Part shown: piece after piece, positions 15,754-24,340 of the stretch
Position numbering within the stretch: position 1 is the first letter of the stretch
How the letters are laid out: every line of letters begins with the position of its first letter
Source of the DNA: Gammaproteobacteria bacterium
GTDB lineage: Bacteria > Pseudomonadota > Gammaproteobacteria > Thiohalomonadales > Thiohalomonadaceae
Direction: 5' to 3'
Assembly (NCBI GenBank): GCA_023228645.1
Contig: JALOAT010000003.1
Location: 80,979-144,978, forward strand
Length of the DNA stretch: 64,000 nucleotides
Notes under the pieces: generated by a model
Told to the model about the DNA's origin: nothing
The model's database searches: none
What the model saw: only the letters and a program-made list of their open reading frames with translations
Made by a program: the position numbers and the translations under genes

Positions 15754-15791
15754 TGGAAGATTGACCGGACAAGCGCGCCGGATTTGAAAAT

Positions 15792-16037
15792 ATGTTTTAC
15801 TATGTTTATAAAATAACAAACCAAATAAATGGTAAGTTTTACATTGGTGCCCATTCGACTAAAAATCTCGATGATGGTTATATGGGTTCTGGTAAAAGAA
15901 TAAGATATGCTATTGAAAAATATGGAATTGATAATTTTAATAAAGAAATATTAAGGTTTTACAATACTAAAGTTGAAATGTATTTGGCTGAAAAAGAATT
16001 AGTAAAACTGGTTGACAATTTTGGAGTACGTAATTAG
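15792..16037 (+). CDS. Short GIY-YIG endonuclease domain overlapping tRNA-Ser(CGA)
   Basis: 81 residues. FYYVYKITNQINGKFYIGAH and DDGYMGSGKRIRYAIEKYG closely match the GIY-YIG gene at 14427, but the protein ends right after the nuclease domain with no DNA-binding tail. Its last codons (GGAGTACGTAATTAG) form the acceptor and D-arm of the next tRNA. It could be a truncated endonuclease or a domain still able to nick DNA. Confidence 0.75.
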   Translation: MFYYVYKITNQINGKFYIGAHSTKNLDDGYMGSGKRIRYAIEKYGIDNFNKEILRFYNTKVEMYLAEKELVKLVDNFGVRN

Positions 16038-16106
16038 ATAGGTTCTAACACTGCCTCGAAAACAGAGGGTACCGCAAGGTATGGGGTTCGAATCCCCACT
16101 ACTCCG
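16023..16106 (+). tRNA. tRNA-Ser (CGA)
   Basis: Acceptor GGAGTAC/CTACTCC (one mismatch), anticodon loop CTCGAAA (CGA) on a short CTG/CAG stem, long variable arm, T-arm TGGGG TTCGAAT CCCCA. CCA is not encoded (GCAA). The 5' 15 nt are shared with the end of a GIY-YIG gene. The weak anticodon stem lowers confidence. Confidence 0.65.
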
Positions 16107-16129
16107 CAACATAATCGAAAGGACTGAAA

Positions 16130-16333
16130 ATGAAATTCTCACCTAATCAGCGTGTTAAGCTTGTTCGTACTGGCGGTGACATGGATGGTATTAAAGGTTC
16201 CACAATCGGAGTGGCATTTGACGCTCCTGGTATGACAGTGTTCATCGTAGAACTGGATACGCCATATAACAATGGATATGGCGATGGCTGGAAGGCTGTT
16301 TCAATCACTGAGCATTGTTTGGAGGCAATCTAA
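16130..16333 (+). CDS. Small hypothetical protein, SH3-like
   Basis: 67 residues with a good ribosome binding site (cgaaagga). Short beta-strands (KFSPNQRVKLVRTGGDMDGI...GVAFDAP...VFIVELDTPY) suggest a small SH3-like barrel of the kind seen in KOW or Tudor-like proteins. It contains one of only two CATG sites found in the window (16180). The stop overlaps the next start. Confidence 0.7.
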   Translation: MKFSPNQRVKLVRTGGDMDGIKGSTIGVAFDAPGMTVFIVELDTPYNNGYGDGWKAVSITEHCLEAI

Positions 16334-16839
16334 TGTCAAAACAAATGGAAGCTTTCACAAAAGCAATTGATTTCAAAATTACTGACGGAAGTGAATTCCT
16401 TTGGAAATGTTTTGGTCCAAATGCACGATTCCTTGATAGTTCAGATGATAATTTTCATATTAGCGCAGTTTTTGATACTCAAACACAGCAAATATATGAA
16501 ATTTCAATCAGCGAAACTTATGAAGGTGAACTCCGCTACAGGTGGATTGACTTGGACTATTTAGATGCTTATAAGGAAGAAGCAAAACAGCGTAATATCA
16601 AATGGGATGAATTTAGTGAAGATCTCAATTGGCATATGACTGATGATTTTGACGACATTATTGACAAAGTTACGAAAATACCTAAAGGTGAAGAATATGA
16701 CCCGAGGGTTGTTTTAACTTTGGAACTTGATGACGATGTTAAGGAAATGCTCGAAGCTGCTGCTGCACTTCGTGGAATTTCAATCGATCAATTTGTAGAA
16801 CTCGCTTTGAAAGAAGTTATTAAAGAAGAACAGGAATGA
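16333..16839 (+). CDS. Hypothetical protein with possible ribbon-helix-helix end
   Basis: 168 residues from the ATG at 16333, chosen because GGAGG lies 7 nt upstream and the ATG overlaps the previous stop. The acidic N-terminal 120 residues are unknown. The last ~45 (VVLTLELDDDVKEMLEAAAALRG, split here at 20: VVLTLELDDDVKEM then helices ending ALKEVI) look like a strand followed by two helices, as in Arc/MetJ-type DNA-binding domains. Confidence 0.7.
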   Translation: MSKQMEAFTKAIDFKITDGSEFLWKCFGPNARFLDSSDDNFHISAVFDTQTQQIYEISISETYEGELRYRWIDLDYLDAYKEEAKQRNIKWDEFSEDLNWHMTDDFDDIIDKVTKIPKGEEYDPRVVLTLELDDDVKEMLEAAAALRGISIDQFVELALKEVIKEEQE

Positions 16840-16940
16840 AAACTCTTAATTTGATTAAAAATATACGAATTATAAAGGCCAGGTAATACGTTATCTGGTC
16901 CAAGTTAATTTGTGATTTTTATTCAATAGGAGTTTTTAAA

Positions 16941-19496
16941 ATGTCTAAATTTAATCTTTTTCTACCATCAACTTCTTTCCCACTTAAACGGCAGGCTGGG
17001 TCAGACACAACATTCACTAAAGTAGTAACTACTCATCCACAATCTGATGGATTTGATTTTTTGTTGCACGACGGCCCCCCTTATGCAAATGGTAATTTAC
17101 ACCTTGGACACTTTTTGAACAAAGTGTTGAAAGATTCTGTAAATCGTCATCAAGAACGCTTTAATGGAAAAACCGTATCGTTCCGTCCAGGATGGGATTG
17201 TCACGGCTTACCGATCGAAGTTAAAGTTGAAGAACAATACACTAAAGCTGGAAAGAGTAAAGATGCTGACGTGGTGCAGTTCCGAAAGGATTGCCGAGCA
17301 TATGCTGATTCGTGGGTAGACGTTCAAAAAGAAGAATTTAAATCATTTGGTGTAAGAGCCGAATGGGATAAATGCTATAAAACTCACGACTATGAATACG
17401 AAGCTGAAACTTTGAAGAATCTTTATGGACTTCAAGAGCGTGGCCTTTTGGAACAGCGATTCCGCCCGGTTCATTGGTCACCAGTAGAAAAGACTACATT
17501 GGCTGAAGCTGAACTTGAATCTGTAAGTTTACCGCTCGATTCATTATTTGTTGAATTTCCAGTTGAAGGTGAAAATTATAGCGTTTTAGTGTGGACCACT
17601 ACACCTTGGACATTGCCTGGTAATAAAGCGGTAGCTTATAATTCTGATGCAACCTATAAAATGGGCAAAACACCATCTGGCAAGTATGTTGTGATGAATG
17701 AAAGTGCTGGCTTTATGCTCAACCAAGAGCTTGGTTTGGAATTTGTTAGAAATTTTGATCCAAATGAACTAAAAGGTAAATTTGTCAATCCTCCTTTTGG
17801 GGGTAGGTCACCGCTGTTGGAAGAAAATGATTCGGTTAATGAACACGCTGGGTCTGGCTTTTTACACGTTGTACCTGGACACGGATTTGACGATTTCAAG
17901 CTTGGTGTAAAGTATAACCTAAATCTTGAAGGGCTGGTTGATGATGACGCTATGATGGAAGTCAATGGCGTAAAAGTCCACGTCTATAAAGCAAATCAGG
18001 CCGTAAAGGAATACCTCGAAAGTCGACCAGATTTAGTTTATTATTATGAGTTGCACCGAGTGTCGGAACGTCAAGTCTCCTGGCGATCTAAAAAACCAGT
18101 AGTTGTGAAAACCAAGAAAAATTGGTTCTTCAATTTTGATTCTTTCAAGGATAAATTGCTCGAAGAAGTTGACGAAGTCAATTGGAATTCTACTGGCTAT
18201 GCTAATCGATTCAAATTTATGTTTGGCGACCGATCTGAATGGTGTTTAAGTCGTCAACGTCTTTGGGGTGTGCCTATGGCCCTGTTTCTCCACAATGAAA
18301 CTGGAGAAATGCTCGTTGATCCTGAGGTCAATACTAATGTTGTAAAAATGTTTAAAGAACATAGTAGTGATGTTTGGTATGAACACGACGCTGACTTTTT
18401 CTTGCCTGAAAAATATCACGGCCAATACCAAAAAGTGATGGATGTTCTTGATGTGTGGTTTGATTCTGGATCAAGTTTAAAAGCTGTATATCCTGACGTA
18501 GATCGGGCCGATATGTACTTAGAAGGTACTGATCAGCATCGGGGTTGGTTCCAGTCCAGCGCACTTGTCCATTATGCTCTTTATGGCAAATTACCTTTTA
18601 AAAACGTGTTCACTCACGGATTTGTGCTCCAGCGCCGCCAGAAAATGTCAAAGAGTGTTGGTAATGGTGGCGGGCTACCAGATCTTCTTGAAAAATATGG
18701 CGCCGATGTTATGAGACTGTGGCTGTTGAGCGGGTTTGCTGATTCAGATGTTGAGTTTGATGAAGAAAAGCTCAAGCAAACACAGGCAAATTATGACAAA
18801 GTCCGTAACACGGTGAGGTTCTGCTTAGCAAACCTCAATGGCGAAGTGGTTAATCAAAGTGCAGAACTGCTTCCAGTTGACCGTTATGTATTATATAAAG
18901 CTAAAGAATTGGTACAGAGTCAATGTGGTGGTACTTTCCCGACAGTAAGAAAGGCATTGGCATATGTGCGCTGGGTCAGTGAATTTTATTTCACTCAAGT
19001 CAAAGATTCTTTGTATTGTGATTCAAAGGGAAGCAATCGCAGGCAGGCAGTATTATACACGTTGGATCGCCTAGTCAGAACGTTACTTTATGTAATGGAA
19101 CCAACTACACCATTTTTGGTGGCAGAAGTTTCACAATATGGATTTGATCCAAGCTATTGCTTGAATGATTTAGACTGTGAAAATTTAGGGTACTGGGAAT
19201 TCGTCGAAAATGAACGCGATGAAGTATTGAAAGCTTTCGAAGATCAACGTAGCGAACAAAAATGGCAGATGGAGCAGATGGTAGTATGTTTCAAATCTCC
19301 GCTCCCTGTTGATTGGAAAGAAGTTTTAGGTTGTGCTCAATATAAAAATGAGCAAGTCGGAACCCGAACGGTTCATTTTGAAGTTTATAATGGTGAAAAG
19401 TGCTTGCGTTGTAGGACATACTATGCTAAGGTGAACGACAAAGATATGTGTCAACGATGCGAGGACGTAGAAAATGAATATGGTTCAAGTGTATGA
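16941..19496 (+). CDS. ileS: Isoleucyl-tRNA synthetase
   Basis: 851 residues, shorter than the ~930 of bacteria. Class I core with HLGH at 54-57 in GPPYANGNLHLGHFLNK, WDCHGLPIEVKV, editing domain with WTTTPWTLPGN, tRNA-binding DVWFDSG, and KMSKS at 568-572. The C-terminus keeps a four-cysteine zinc site (CLRC...CQRC). It charges tRNA-Ile. A TilS is encoded nearby, so the phage supplies both lysidine formation and isoleucylation. The start has aggagt 9 nt upstream, and its end overlaps the LysRS start by 23 nt. Confidence 0.96.
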   Translation: MSKFNLFLPSTSFPLKRQAGSDTTFTKVVTTHPQSDGFDFLLHDGPPYANGNLHLGHFLNKVLKDSVNRHQERFNGKTVSFRPGWDCHGLPIEVKVEEQYTKAGKSKDADVVQFRKDCRAYADSWVDVQKEEFKSFGVRAEWDKCYKTHDYEYEAETLKNLYGLQERGLLEQRFRPVHWSPVEKTTLAEAELESVSLPLDSLFVEFPVEGENYSVLVWTTTPWTLPGNKAVAYNSDATYKMGKTPSGKYVVMNESAGFMLNQELGLEFVRNFDPNELKGKFVNPPFGGRSPLLEENDSVNEHAGSGFLHVVPGHGFDDFKLGVKYNLNLEGLVDDDAMMEVNGVKVHVYKANQAVKEYLESRPDLVYYYELHRVSERQVSWRSKKPVVVKTKKNWFFNFDSFKDKLLEEVDEVNWNSTGYANRFKFMFGDRSEWCLSRQRLWGVPMALFLHNETGEMLVDPEVNTNVVKMFKEHSSDVWYEHDADFFLPEKYHGQYQKVMDVLDVWFDSGSSLKAVYPDVDRADMYLEGTDQHRGWFQSSALVHYALYGKLPFKNVFTHGFVLQRRQKMSKSVGNGGGLPDLLEKYGADVMRLWLLSGFADSDVEFDEEKLKQTQANYDKVRNTVRFCLANLNGEVVNQSAELLPVDRYVLYKAKELVQSQCGGTFPTVRKALAYVRWVSEFYFTQVKDSLYCDSKGSNRRQAVLYTLDRLVRTLLYVMEPTTPFLVAEVSQYGFDPSYCLNDLDCENLGYWEFVENERDEVLKAFEDQRSEQKWQMEQMVVCFKSPLPVDWKEVLGCAQYKNEQVGTRTVHFEVYNGEKCLRCRTYYAKVNDKDMCQRCEDVENEYGSSV

Positions 19497-21084
19497 AGAG
19501 TCAAAGGCCTGGCCATTCGTCGAGGCCAAGAGGCTTCTAAAGCACATTGAGCGTAAGGGCAAGAAGCCAGGTGATGTTGTGACCTTCGAATCAGGTTACG
19601 GCCCGTCTGGCGCTCCCCACATTGGTACATTTGCTGAAGTAGTTCGTACACTTTGGGTAATGAAGGCATTTGATGATCTAACTCAGAATGCCTACCAGAC
19701 TCGCCTTATTATGTTTAGTGACGATTATGATGGTTTCCGCAAGGTGCCTGATGGAATGCCTGAATGGATGAATGACCATTTGGGTGAGCCTCTATCGATG
19801 GTCCCAAATCCTTATGGAACAGAAGACGGCAGCTTTGCTGATGCAAATAACACTCGATTGGTAGAATTTGTTGATGCCATCCTGGCTACTTATAATAATA
19901 GTGTTGTTGGCTCTTCGCCGAATCGGAGCCGAGTGAGTTTTGTAAGCTCTTCAGATTATTATAGTTTTGGCAAGTTTAACAATATGCTGGACAGAGTATT
20001 CGATAGCAATCAGGCTATTTTGGATATCATCCTTCCTACCTTAGGAGAGGACCGCCGCCAAACATATAGTCCGTTTATGCCAGTTTTCCACGATTCGGTC
20101 AGTTTAAACAAGACCCCACACGTTAACCAAGTGCCGGTTGTTCTCTCAACAGAAAATGGGAAGAGGTTTTTGGAGTTCAATCTCGGATCTACTCCGTGCG
20201 TTGTCGATATCCACAACGGCCGTACTAAGCTTCAGTGGAAGGTCGACTGGGCAATGCGCTGGGTCTATTTTGATGTTGATTATGAAATGTCTGGTAAGGA
20301 TTTGACTGACAGTGTCCGTCTTTCAGGACAAATCTGTCGAGTTCTTGGTGGCATCCCACCAATTAATTTGACTTATGAACTATTTCTTGACAAGAATGGA
20401 GCAAAGATTTCAAAGTCAAAGGGCAATGGTTTCACTATTGAAGAATGGCTTCAATATGGAACTCAAGAAAGTCTCGCATATTATTTGTATCGCGAGCCAA
20501 CTAGAGCGAAGAATCTTCACGCTGGTGTTGTTCCTATTGCTATGGATGATTATAATAACAGTTTAAAGCTATATGCGACTCAGACGGCCAGCCAACAGCT
20601 TGGTAATCCAGTTTACCACGTGCATAATGGCGATGTAAATTCTTCACATAATGAGGTATCTTATAGCCTATTGCTGAACTTGATTGGATCAACAGGTATT
20701 ACGGATTCAGAAGTAGTAGGAAAGATTGTTGAGCAATATTGTGGCAATAACCAAGTCAGTTCAATTATTCCGTTAGCTGGTAATTATTTTAATGATCATC
20801 TTTCGGGATCGATTTCATTTCGGTCACCAACTGAATATGAATATGGCCTACTATCGTCAATGCTCGATGAATTTAGGACGTTGGATAATCCAACAGCTGA
20901 ATCAATTCAAAGTATTGTTTACGAAATTGGGAAGTCAGCTAATTATGAGAAGCTTCAAGAATGGTTCAAGGCCATCTACGAAATCGTGTTTGGTTCAGAA
21001 CAAGGGCCCAGAGTAGGTACATTTGCTGAAATGGTTGGTTTAGACCAATTTATTCAGATGGTTGAAGAAAGGATACAAGTTTAA
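19474..21084 (+). CDS. lysK: Class I lysyl-tRNA synthetase
   Basis: 536 residues. GYGPSGAPHIGTFAEVVRT carries the class I HIGT motif as in archaeal and alphaproteobacterial class I LysRS, and KISKSKGNGFTIEEWL is the KMSKS counterpart; a helical C-terminal domain follows. It attaches Lys to tRNA-Lys. Most bacteria use the unrelated class II enzyme. Class I is typical of Archaea, spirochaetes and Alphaproteobacteria, so the gene points to an alphaproteobacterial donor or host. It overlaps ileS and is itself overlapped by the hydrolase start. Confidence 0.93.
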   Translation: MNMVQVYEESKAWPFVEAKRLLKHIERKGKKPGDVVTFESGYGPSGAPHIGTFAEVVRTLWVMKAFDDLTQNAYQTRLIMFSDDYDGFRKVPDGMPEWMNDHLGEPLSMVPNPYGTEDGSFADANNTRLVEFVDAILATYNNSVVGSSPNRSRVSFVSSSDYYSFGKFNNMLDRVFDSNQAILDIILPTLGEDRRQTYSPFMPVFHDSVSLNKTPHVNQVPVVLSTENGKRFLEFNLGSTPCVVDIHNGRTKLQWKVDWAMRWVYFDVDYEMSGKDLTDSVRLSGQICRVLGGIPPINLTYELFLDKNGAKISKSKGNGFTIEEWLQYGTQESLAYYLYREPTRAKNLHAGVVPIAMDDYNNSLKLYATQTASQQLGNPVYHVHNGDVNSSHNEVSYSLLLNLIGSTGITDSEVVGKIVEQYCGNNQVSSIIPLAGNYFNDHLSGSISFRSPTEYEYGLLSSMLDEFRTLDNPTAESIQSIVYEIGKSANYEKLQEWFKAIYEIVFGSEQGPRVGTFAEMVGLDQFIQMVEERIQV

Positions 21085-21791
21085 TGGACGAATTCTTTAA
21101 TCTATTGAAAAAGAGGACTCCTAATTTTATAGCTGATTTTTTGCTCGACTCGGCAGAATCATTCTCATACAAGGAAGAGGCTGACGGCCGGCCAGTTTTA
21201 GTAATTCCTGGCTTTTTAACTAATGATCACGCCACATTATTGCTAAGATCGGCTTTACTTTCCTGTGGATTCAAGCCCTATACTTGGAATCAGGGAACCA
21301 ATATTATTGCAAGTGATTCATTAATTAATACTATTCATAAAGAATTAGTAAGGATTTATGATGAGCATAAAACCCCCGTTACTATAATTGGATGGAGTAT
21401 GGGAGGCTTTTATGCTCGCTGCCTGGCTAAAATGTCGCCAGAACTAGTCAATTCAGTTATCACCCTCGGCACGCCGTTCAAGCAAAAAATTGACATTGAA
21501 GAAATGCGAAAGAAATATACAAAAATTGGTATTGATATCGATGATCATCCAATTTGTGATCAATATACTAACTATATGGGTGAAATTCCAGTGGTCCCAT
21601 TCTCGTCTCTCTATTCCAAAGCTGATATTATTGCACCATATCAGGATTGCTTAGAGACTGAAACTGACATAAGTGAGAATATTGAGGTTGACACTACCCA
21701 TTTTGGTTTTGTATATGATCCAGAATCCTTAAGGATTATATTAAATCGATGTTTAGAACATAAAAACACTTGGAGCAAATTTAAATTATGA
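21084..21791 (+). CDS. Alpha/beta hydrolase (lipase/esterase-like)
   Basis: 235 residues. VLVIPGFLTNDH (about 34-45) is the oxyanion-hole strand and loop; IIGWSMGGFYAR (about 100-111) is the GxSxG nucleophile elbow with Ser catalytic; THFGFV near residue 210 supplies the His. This is a single-domain lipase or esterase-like fold of the PGAP1/LipA type. No signal peptide or membrane segment, so it acts in the cytoplasm or is packaged. It overlaps the LysRS stop and the next gene start, so it is part of an operon. Substrate unknown. Confidence 0.85.
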   Translation: MDEFFNLLKKRTPNFIADFLLDSAESFSYKEEADGRPVLVIPGFLTNDHATLLLRSALLSCGFKPYTWNQGTNIIASDSLINTIHKELVRIYDEHKTPVTIIGWSMGGFYARCLAKMSPELVNSVITLGTPFKQKIDIEEMRKKYTKIGIDIDDHPICDQYTNYMGEIPVVPFSSLYSKADIIAPYQDCLETETDISENIEVDTTHFGFVYDPESLRIILNRCLEHKNTWSKFKL

Positions 21792-22804
21792 TTGCCAAAA
21801 TTGGCTTTGCTTGTAAAATTATGAATCCTACTAAAACAAAAGAATGGATTGAAGATCATAATCTAAAATCCACAACTGTTGCTTTTATGAATAGGAACAG
21901 TCGCGCTGATCAGGAAAAGAAACTCATTTCTCTTCTTAAGCACAACTTGCGAACTTTTGGTAATATGCTACTGTTCGTCAGCCAGATGCCTGTTGGTATG
22001 AGAATGATGAGAATTGGATCAGACTTATTACCACTTTATACGCATCCTGAGTTTATGTGGTTTTACAACTTGCCATCAATCAAAAAGATGATTGATTTAA
22101 AGCTTGGCGAATGCGGGACGTTCGCTCGAAATCACAATATCCGTCTTTCTTTTCACCCAGGCCAGTTTTGTATTTTGAATTCAATTAAAAGTGATGTAGT
22201 TGATAAGACTATTATTGAACTTGAATATCATACTTATTGTGCTGAAATGATGGGCTATGATGGAAGTAAATTCCACGATCACAATTTTGCTATTAATATA
22301 CACGTTGGTGGTAAGGAGGGCGGAACTGATGGTTTCGTTAATAATAGCCGTCGATTAAGTCAGGCTTGTAAAAATTTCCTAACTGTCGAAAATGATGAAT
22401 TTTCTTTTGGTGTTGATGATGTGATCAAAATAGCCGACAAATTTTCAATCGTATTAGACATACATCACCATCTAATTAATAGTGGCGATTATATAATGCC
22501 TGACGATAAGCGGTTAGATATCATTTTTGGTTCTTGGCGAGGTCAACGTCCAAAGATACACTTTAGTTCAAGTATCGATATGTTAATTGAACACGTTGGT
22601 GCAACTGATCTTCCTGATATGAAAATGTTATTTGAGAATGGTTTCACAAAAACCAAATTGCGCAAGCATTCTGATTTATGCTGGAACAATGCGCTTAATG
22701 AATGGGCTCTTTCTTTTTCACCAATGGCTGATATTATGGTTGAAGCTAAAAACAAAAATTTAGCCAGCCAACAACTATATGATATTCAAAATAAATCAAT
22801 TTAA
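21788..22804 (+). CDS. uvdE: UV damage endonuclease (UvdE/UVDE family)
   Basis: 338 residues, a TIM-barrel metal-dependent endonuclease. IGFACKIMN at the start, NLRTFGNML, RLSFHPGQFCILNS, INIHVGGKEGG, ENDEFSFGVDDV and VLDIHHHLIN carry the His/Glu/Asp metal ligands of UVDE. The enzyme nicks DNA 5' to UV photoproducts and other lesions, giving photolyase-independent repair. It overlaps the hydrolase gene by 4 nt. Length matches the family. Confidence 0.93.
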   Translation: MIAKIGFACKIMNPTKTKEWIEDHNLKSTTVAFMNRNSRADQEKKLISLLKHNLRTFGNMLLFVSQMPVGMRMMRIGSDLLPLYTHPEFMWFYNLPSIKKMIDLKLGECGTFARNHNIRLSFHPGQFCILNSIKSDVVDKTIIELEYHTYCAEMMGYDGSKFHDHNFAINIHVGGKEGGTDGFVNNSRRLSQACKNFLTVENDEFSFGVDDVIKIADKFSIVLDIHHHLINSGDYIMPDDKRLDIIFGSWRGQRPKIHFSSSIDMLIEHVGATDLPDMKMLFENGFTKTKLRKHSDLCWNNALNEWALSFSPMADIMVEAKNKNLASQQLYDIQNKSI

Positions 22805-22845
22805 AATATTAGATTGGCAGAAGTGTGCAGATCTACACTTTTGCA

Positions 22846-22874
22846 TTGACTTATTTGTTGCGGTATGTTAATAA
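22846..22874 (+). promoter_or_regulatory. Sigma70-type promoter for map
   Basis: TTGACT (22846-22851), 17-bp spacer, TAATAA (22869-22874). It covers the first ATG codons of the long frame, which fixes the real start of the methionine aminopeptidase downstream. Confidence 0.6.
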
Positions 22875-22906
22875 TGTTAATCGTAACATTATGTGGGATA
22901 TTGAAT

Positions 22907-23662
22907 ATGGCTCCATCATTGGAGAAAATGCGAATTGCAGGACATTTGGCCGCTCGAACATTGGATCATTTATCCAATTTCATCCAGGCTGGAGTAACCA
23001 CTGACTTTTTAGATCAGAAAGCATACGACTTTATACACGATAATGGTGCAATAAGCGCCTGTTATCAATATACAAGTAAGGGTACTATGCCGCCTTATCC
23101 AAAGCATACTTGCATAAGTGTGAATCACGTAGTTTGCCACGGAATACCTGGTGATAAGGTGTTAAAGAAAGGTGACAGTTTGAATATCGACGTAACAGTT
23201 ATCGTTGATGGTCATCACGGTGATACGAGTAGAATGTTCTTTGTTGATAAACCTTCAATTAAGCATAAACGACTCAGCGATGTTACTTATGAGATAATGA
23301 TGCGGTCGATTGAGATTTTGAAGCCAGGTACTACTGTTGCTGATATTGGCCGTTTAGGTTACGAAATTTCCAAGAAATACAATTTGAAAGTTTTGGATCA
23401 ATTTTGCGGGCACGGTATCGGAACTATTTTCCATCAAGCACCTTCTGTTGTAAATTTCATAGATGAAACGTTACCTGACTGGAATCACGTTTTCCAAGAA
23501 GGCGATTTTTTAACCATTGAACCAATTTTAACCACTGGAAAAGGCCGTGTTAAACTAATGCCGGATGGTTGGACTATTGTTACTTGTGATCGTGAACCAG
23601 CAGCCCAATGGGAACACACTATAGCTGTAACTAATAATGGTTTTGAGATTATGACTCTATGA
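22907..23662 (+). CDS. map: Methionine aminopeptidase, type I
   Basis: 251 residues from the ATG at 22907; upstream ATGs fall inside the predicted promoter. The pita-bread fold is evident: SVNHVVCHGIPGD, DVTVIVDGHHGDTSRMF with two Asp metal ligands, CGHGIGTIFHQAP with the catalytic His, and LTIEPIL and WEHTIAVT with the Glu ligands. It removes the N-terminal Met of new proteins, fitting the translation theme. Length matches bacterial Map (about 255-264). Confidence 0.95.
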   Translation: MAPSLEKMRIAGHLAARTLDHLSNFIQAGVTTDFLDQKAYDFIHDNGAISACYQYTSKGTMPPYPKHTCISVNHVVCHGIPGDKVLKKGDSLNIDVTVIVDGHHGDTSRMFFVDKPSIKHKRLSDVTYEIMMRSIEILKPGTTVADIGRLGYEISKKYNLKVLDQFCGHGIGTIFHQAPSVVNFIDETLPDWNHVFQEGDFLTIEPILTTGKGRVKLMPDGWTIVTCDREPAAQWEHTIAVTNNGFEIMTL

Positions 23663-23901
23663 ACGTAAAATTAAATTTTTACATTTTTAGAAAAGAAATA
23701 GTTGGCGGACCTTATCAATCGATAGCGATATGTTCACCTGATGGTAAGCAATATTCTATGAAGGAATTAAATCATATAGTAGAAACCTATACTGTGAAAT
23801 GTGAGCCAAATTTTACTTCAGATGAGCGTCCAATGGTCAGTCATTTTGAATTGGAATTTGAAGAACATATGTACACAGCTTTTATGATAGCAGAAACGTG
23901 A
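23659..23901 (+). CDS. Small protein with shared C-terminal motif (family member)
   Basis: 80 residues overlapping the map stop by 4 nt. The C-terminus FELEFEEHMYTAFMIAET fits the motif seen in many small genes of this window (beta-strand, acidic turn, then a D/M-x-x-A-F-x-I strand). The next gene is a diverged copy. Function unknown. Confidence 0.75.
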   Translation: MNVKLNFYIFRKEIVGGPYQSIAICSPDGKQYSMKELNHIVETYTVKCEPNFTSDERPMVSHFELEFEEHMYTAFMIAET

Positions 23902-24149
23902 AAGAACTTTCTTTTGAAATAAAAGATTATACTGATATCGTAACTATGGATAAAACCCGGTACGGTATTTGTAAATATACCAATCGTTTACTGACGGTAG
24001 ATGAACTTAATGATTTAGCTAAGAAATATAATTGTGATTTTGAAATCCAGTGGGTCTATGACTATGCTGAAAATCGTTCCGTGCCTGCTTCATTCATAAT
24101 GAAAATGGAAGACCATATGCATAGCGCCTTCATCATCACTGAAACCTAA
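23898..24149 (+). CDS. Small protein with shared C-terminal motif (family member)
   Basis: 83 residues from a GTG at 23898 that overlaps the previous stop. ASFIMKMEDHM-HSAFIITET parallels the C-terminus of the gene before it, so the pair is a tandem duplication. Function unknown. Confidence 0.75.
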   Translation: MKELSFEIKDYTDIVTMDKTRYGICKYTNRLLTVDELNDLAKKYNCDFEIQWVYDYAENRSVPASFIMKMEDHMHSAFIITET

Positions 24150-24164
24150 AACTACTTTTCATAC

Positions 24165-24193
24165 TTGACTTAGAAAAATAAATATCATATATT
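24165..24193 (+). promoter_or_regulatory. Sigma70-type promoter for tRNA-like RNA
   Basis: TTGACT (24165-24170), 17-bp spacer, TATATT (24188-24193). The predicted start is at about 24200, directly at the 5' end of the tRNA-like RNA at 24204. Confidence 0.7.
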
Positions 24194-24203
24194 AATTAAC
24201 TAT

Positions 24204-24319
24204 GCGGCCGTGGTGAAATAAGGCAGACACGACTGTCAAACTTGTTTGAACAGCCCCGGGTTGATACATTTCGTGTAATGTTCCCCGGTTTGTAGGTTCG
24301 ATCCCTACCGGCCGCACCA
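24204..24319 (+). tRNA. Leu-type tRNA-like RNA, 116 nt, non-canonical anticodon arm
   Basis: Acceptor GCGGCCG/CGGCCGC, a Leu-like D-arm (GTG...CAC), T-arm GTAGG TTCGATC CCTAC and an encoded ACCA are all intact. Where a 7-nt anticodon loop should be, the sequence folds as a continued hairpin (CTGT-CAAA-CTTG-TTTG-A-ACAG). The variable region is a long helix (CCGGG/CCCGG with inner ACATT/AATGT). No anticodon can be assigned. An intron-containing or functional tRNA mimic is possible. Confidence 0.6.
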
Positions 24320-24340
24320 CTTTTTTCGGAATAATCAAGT

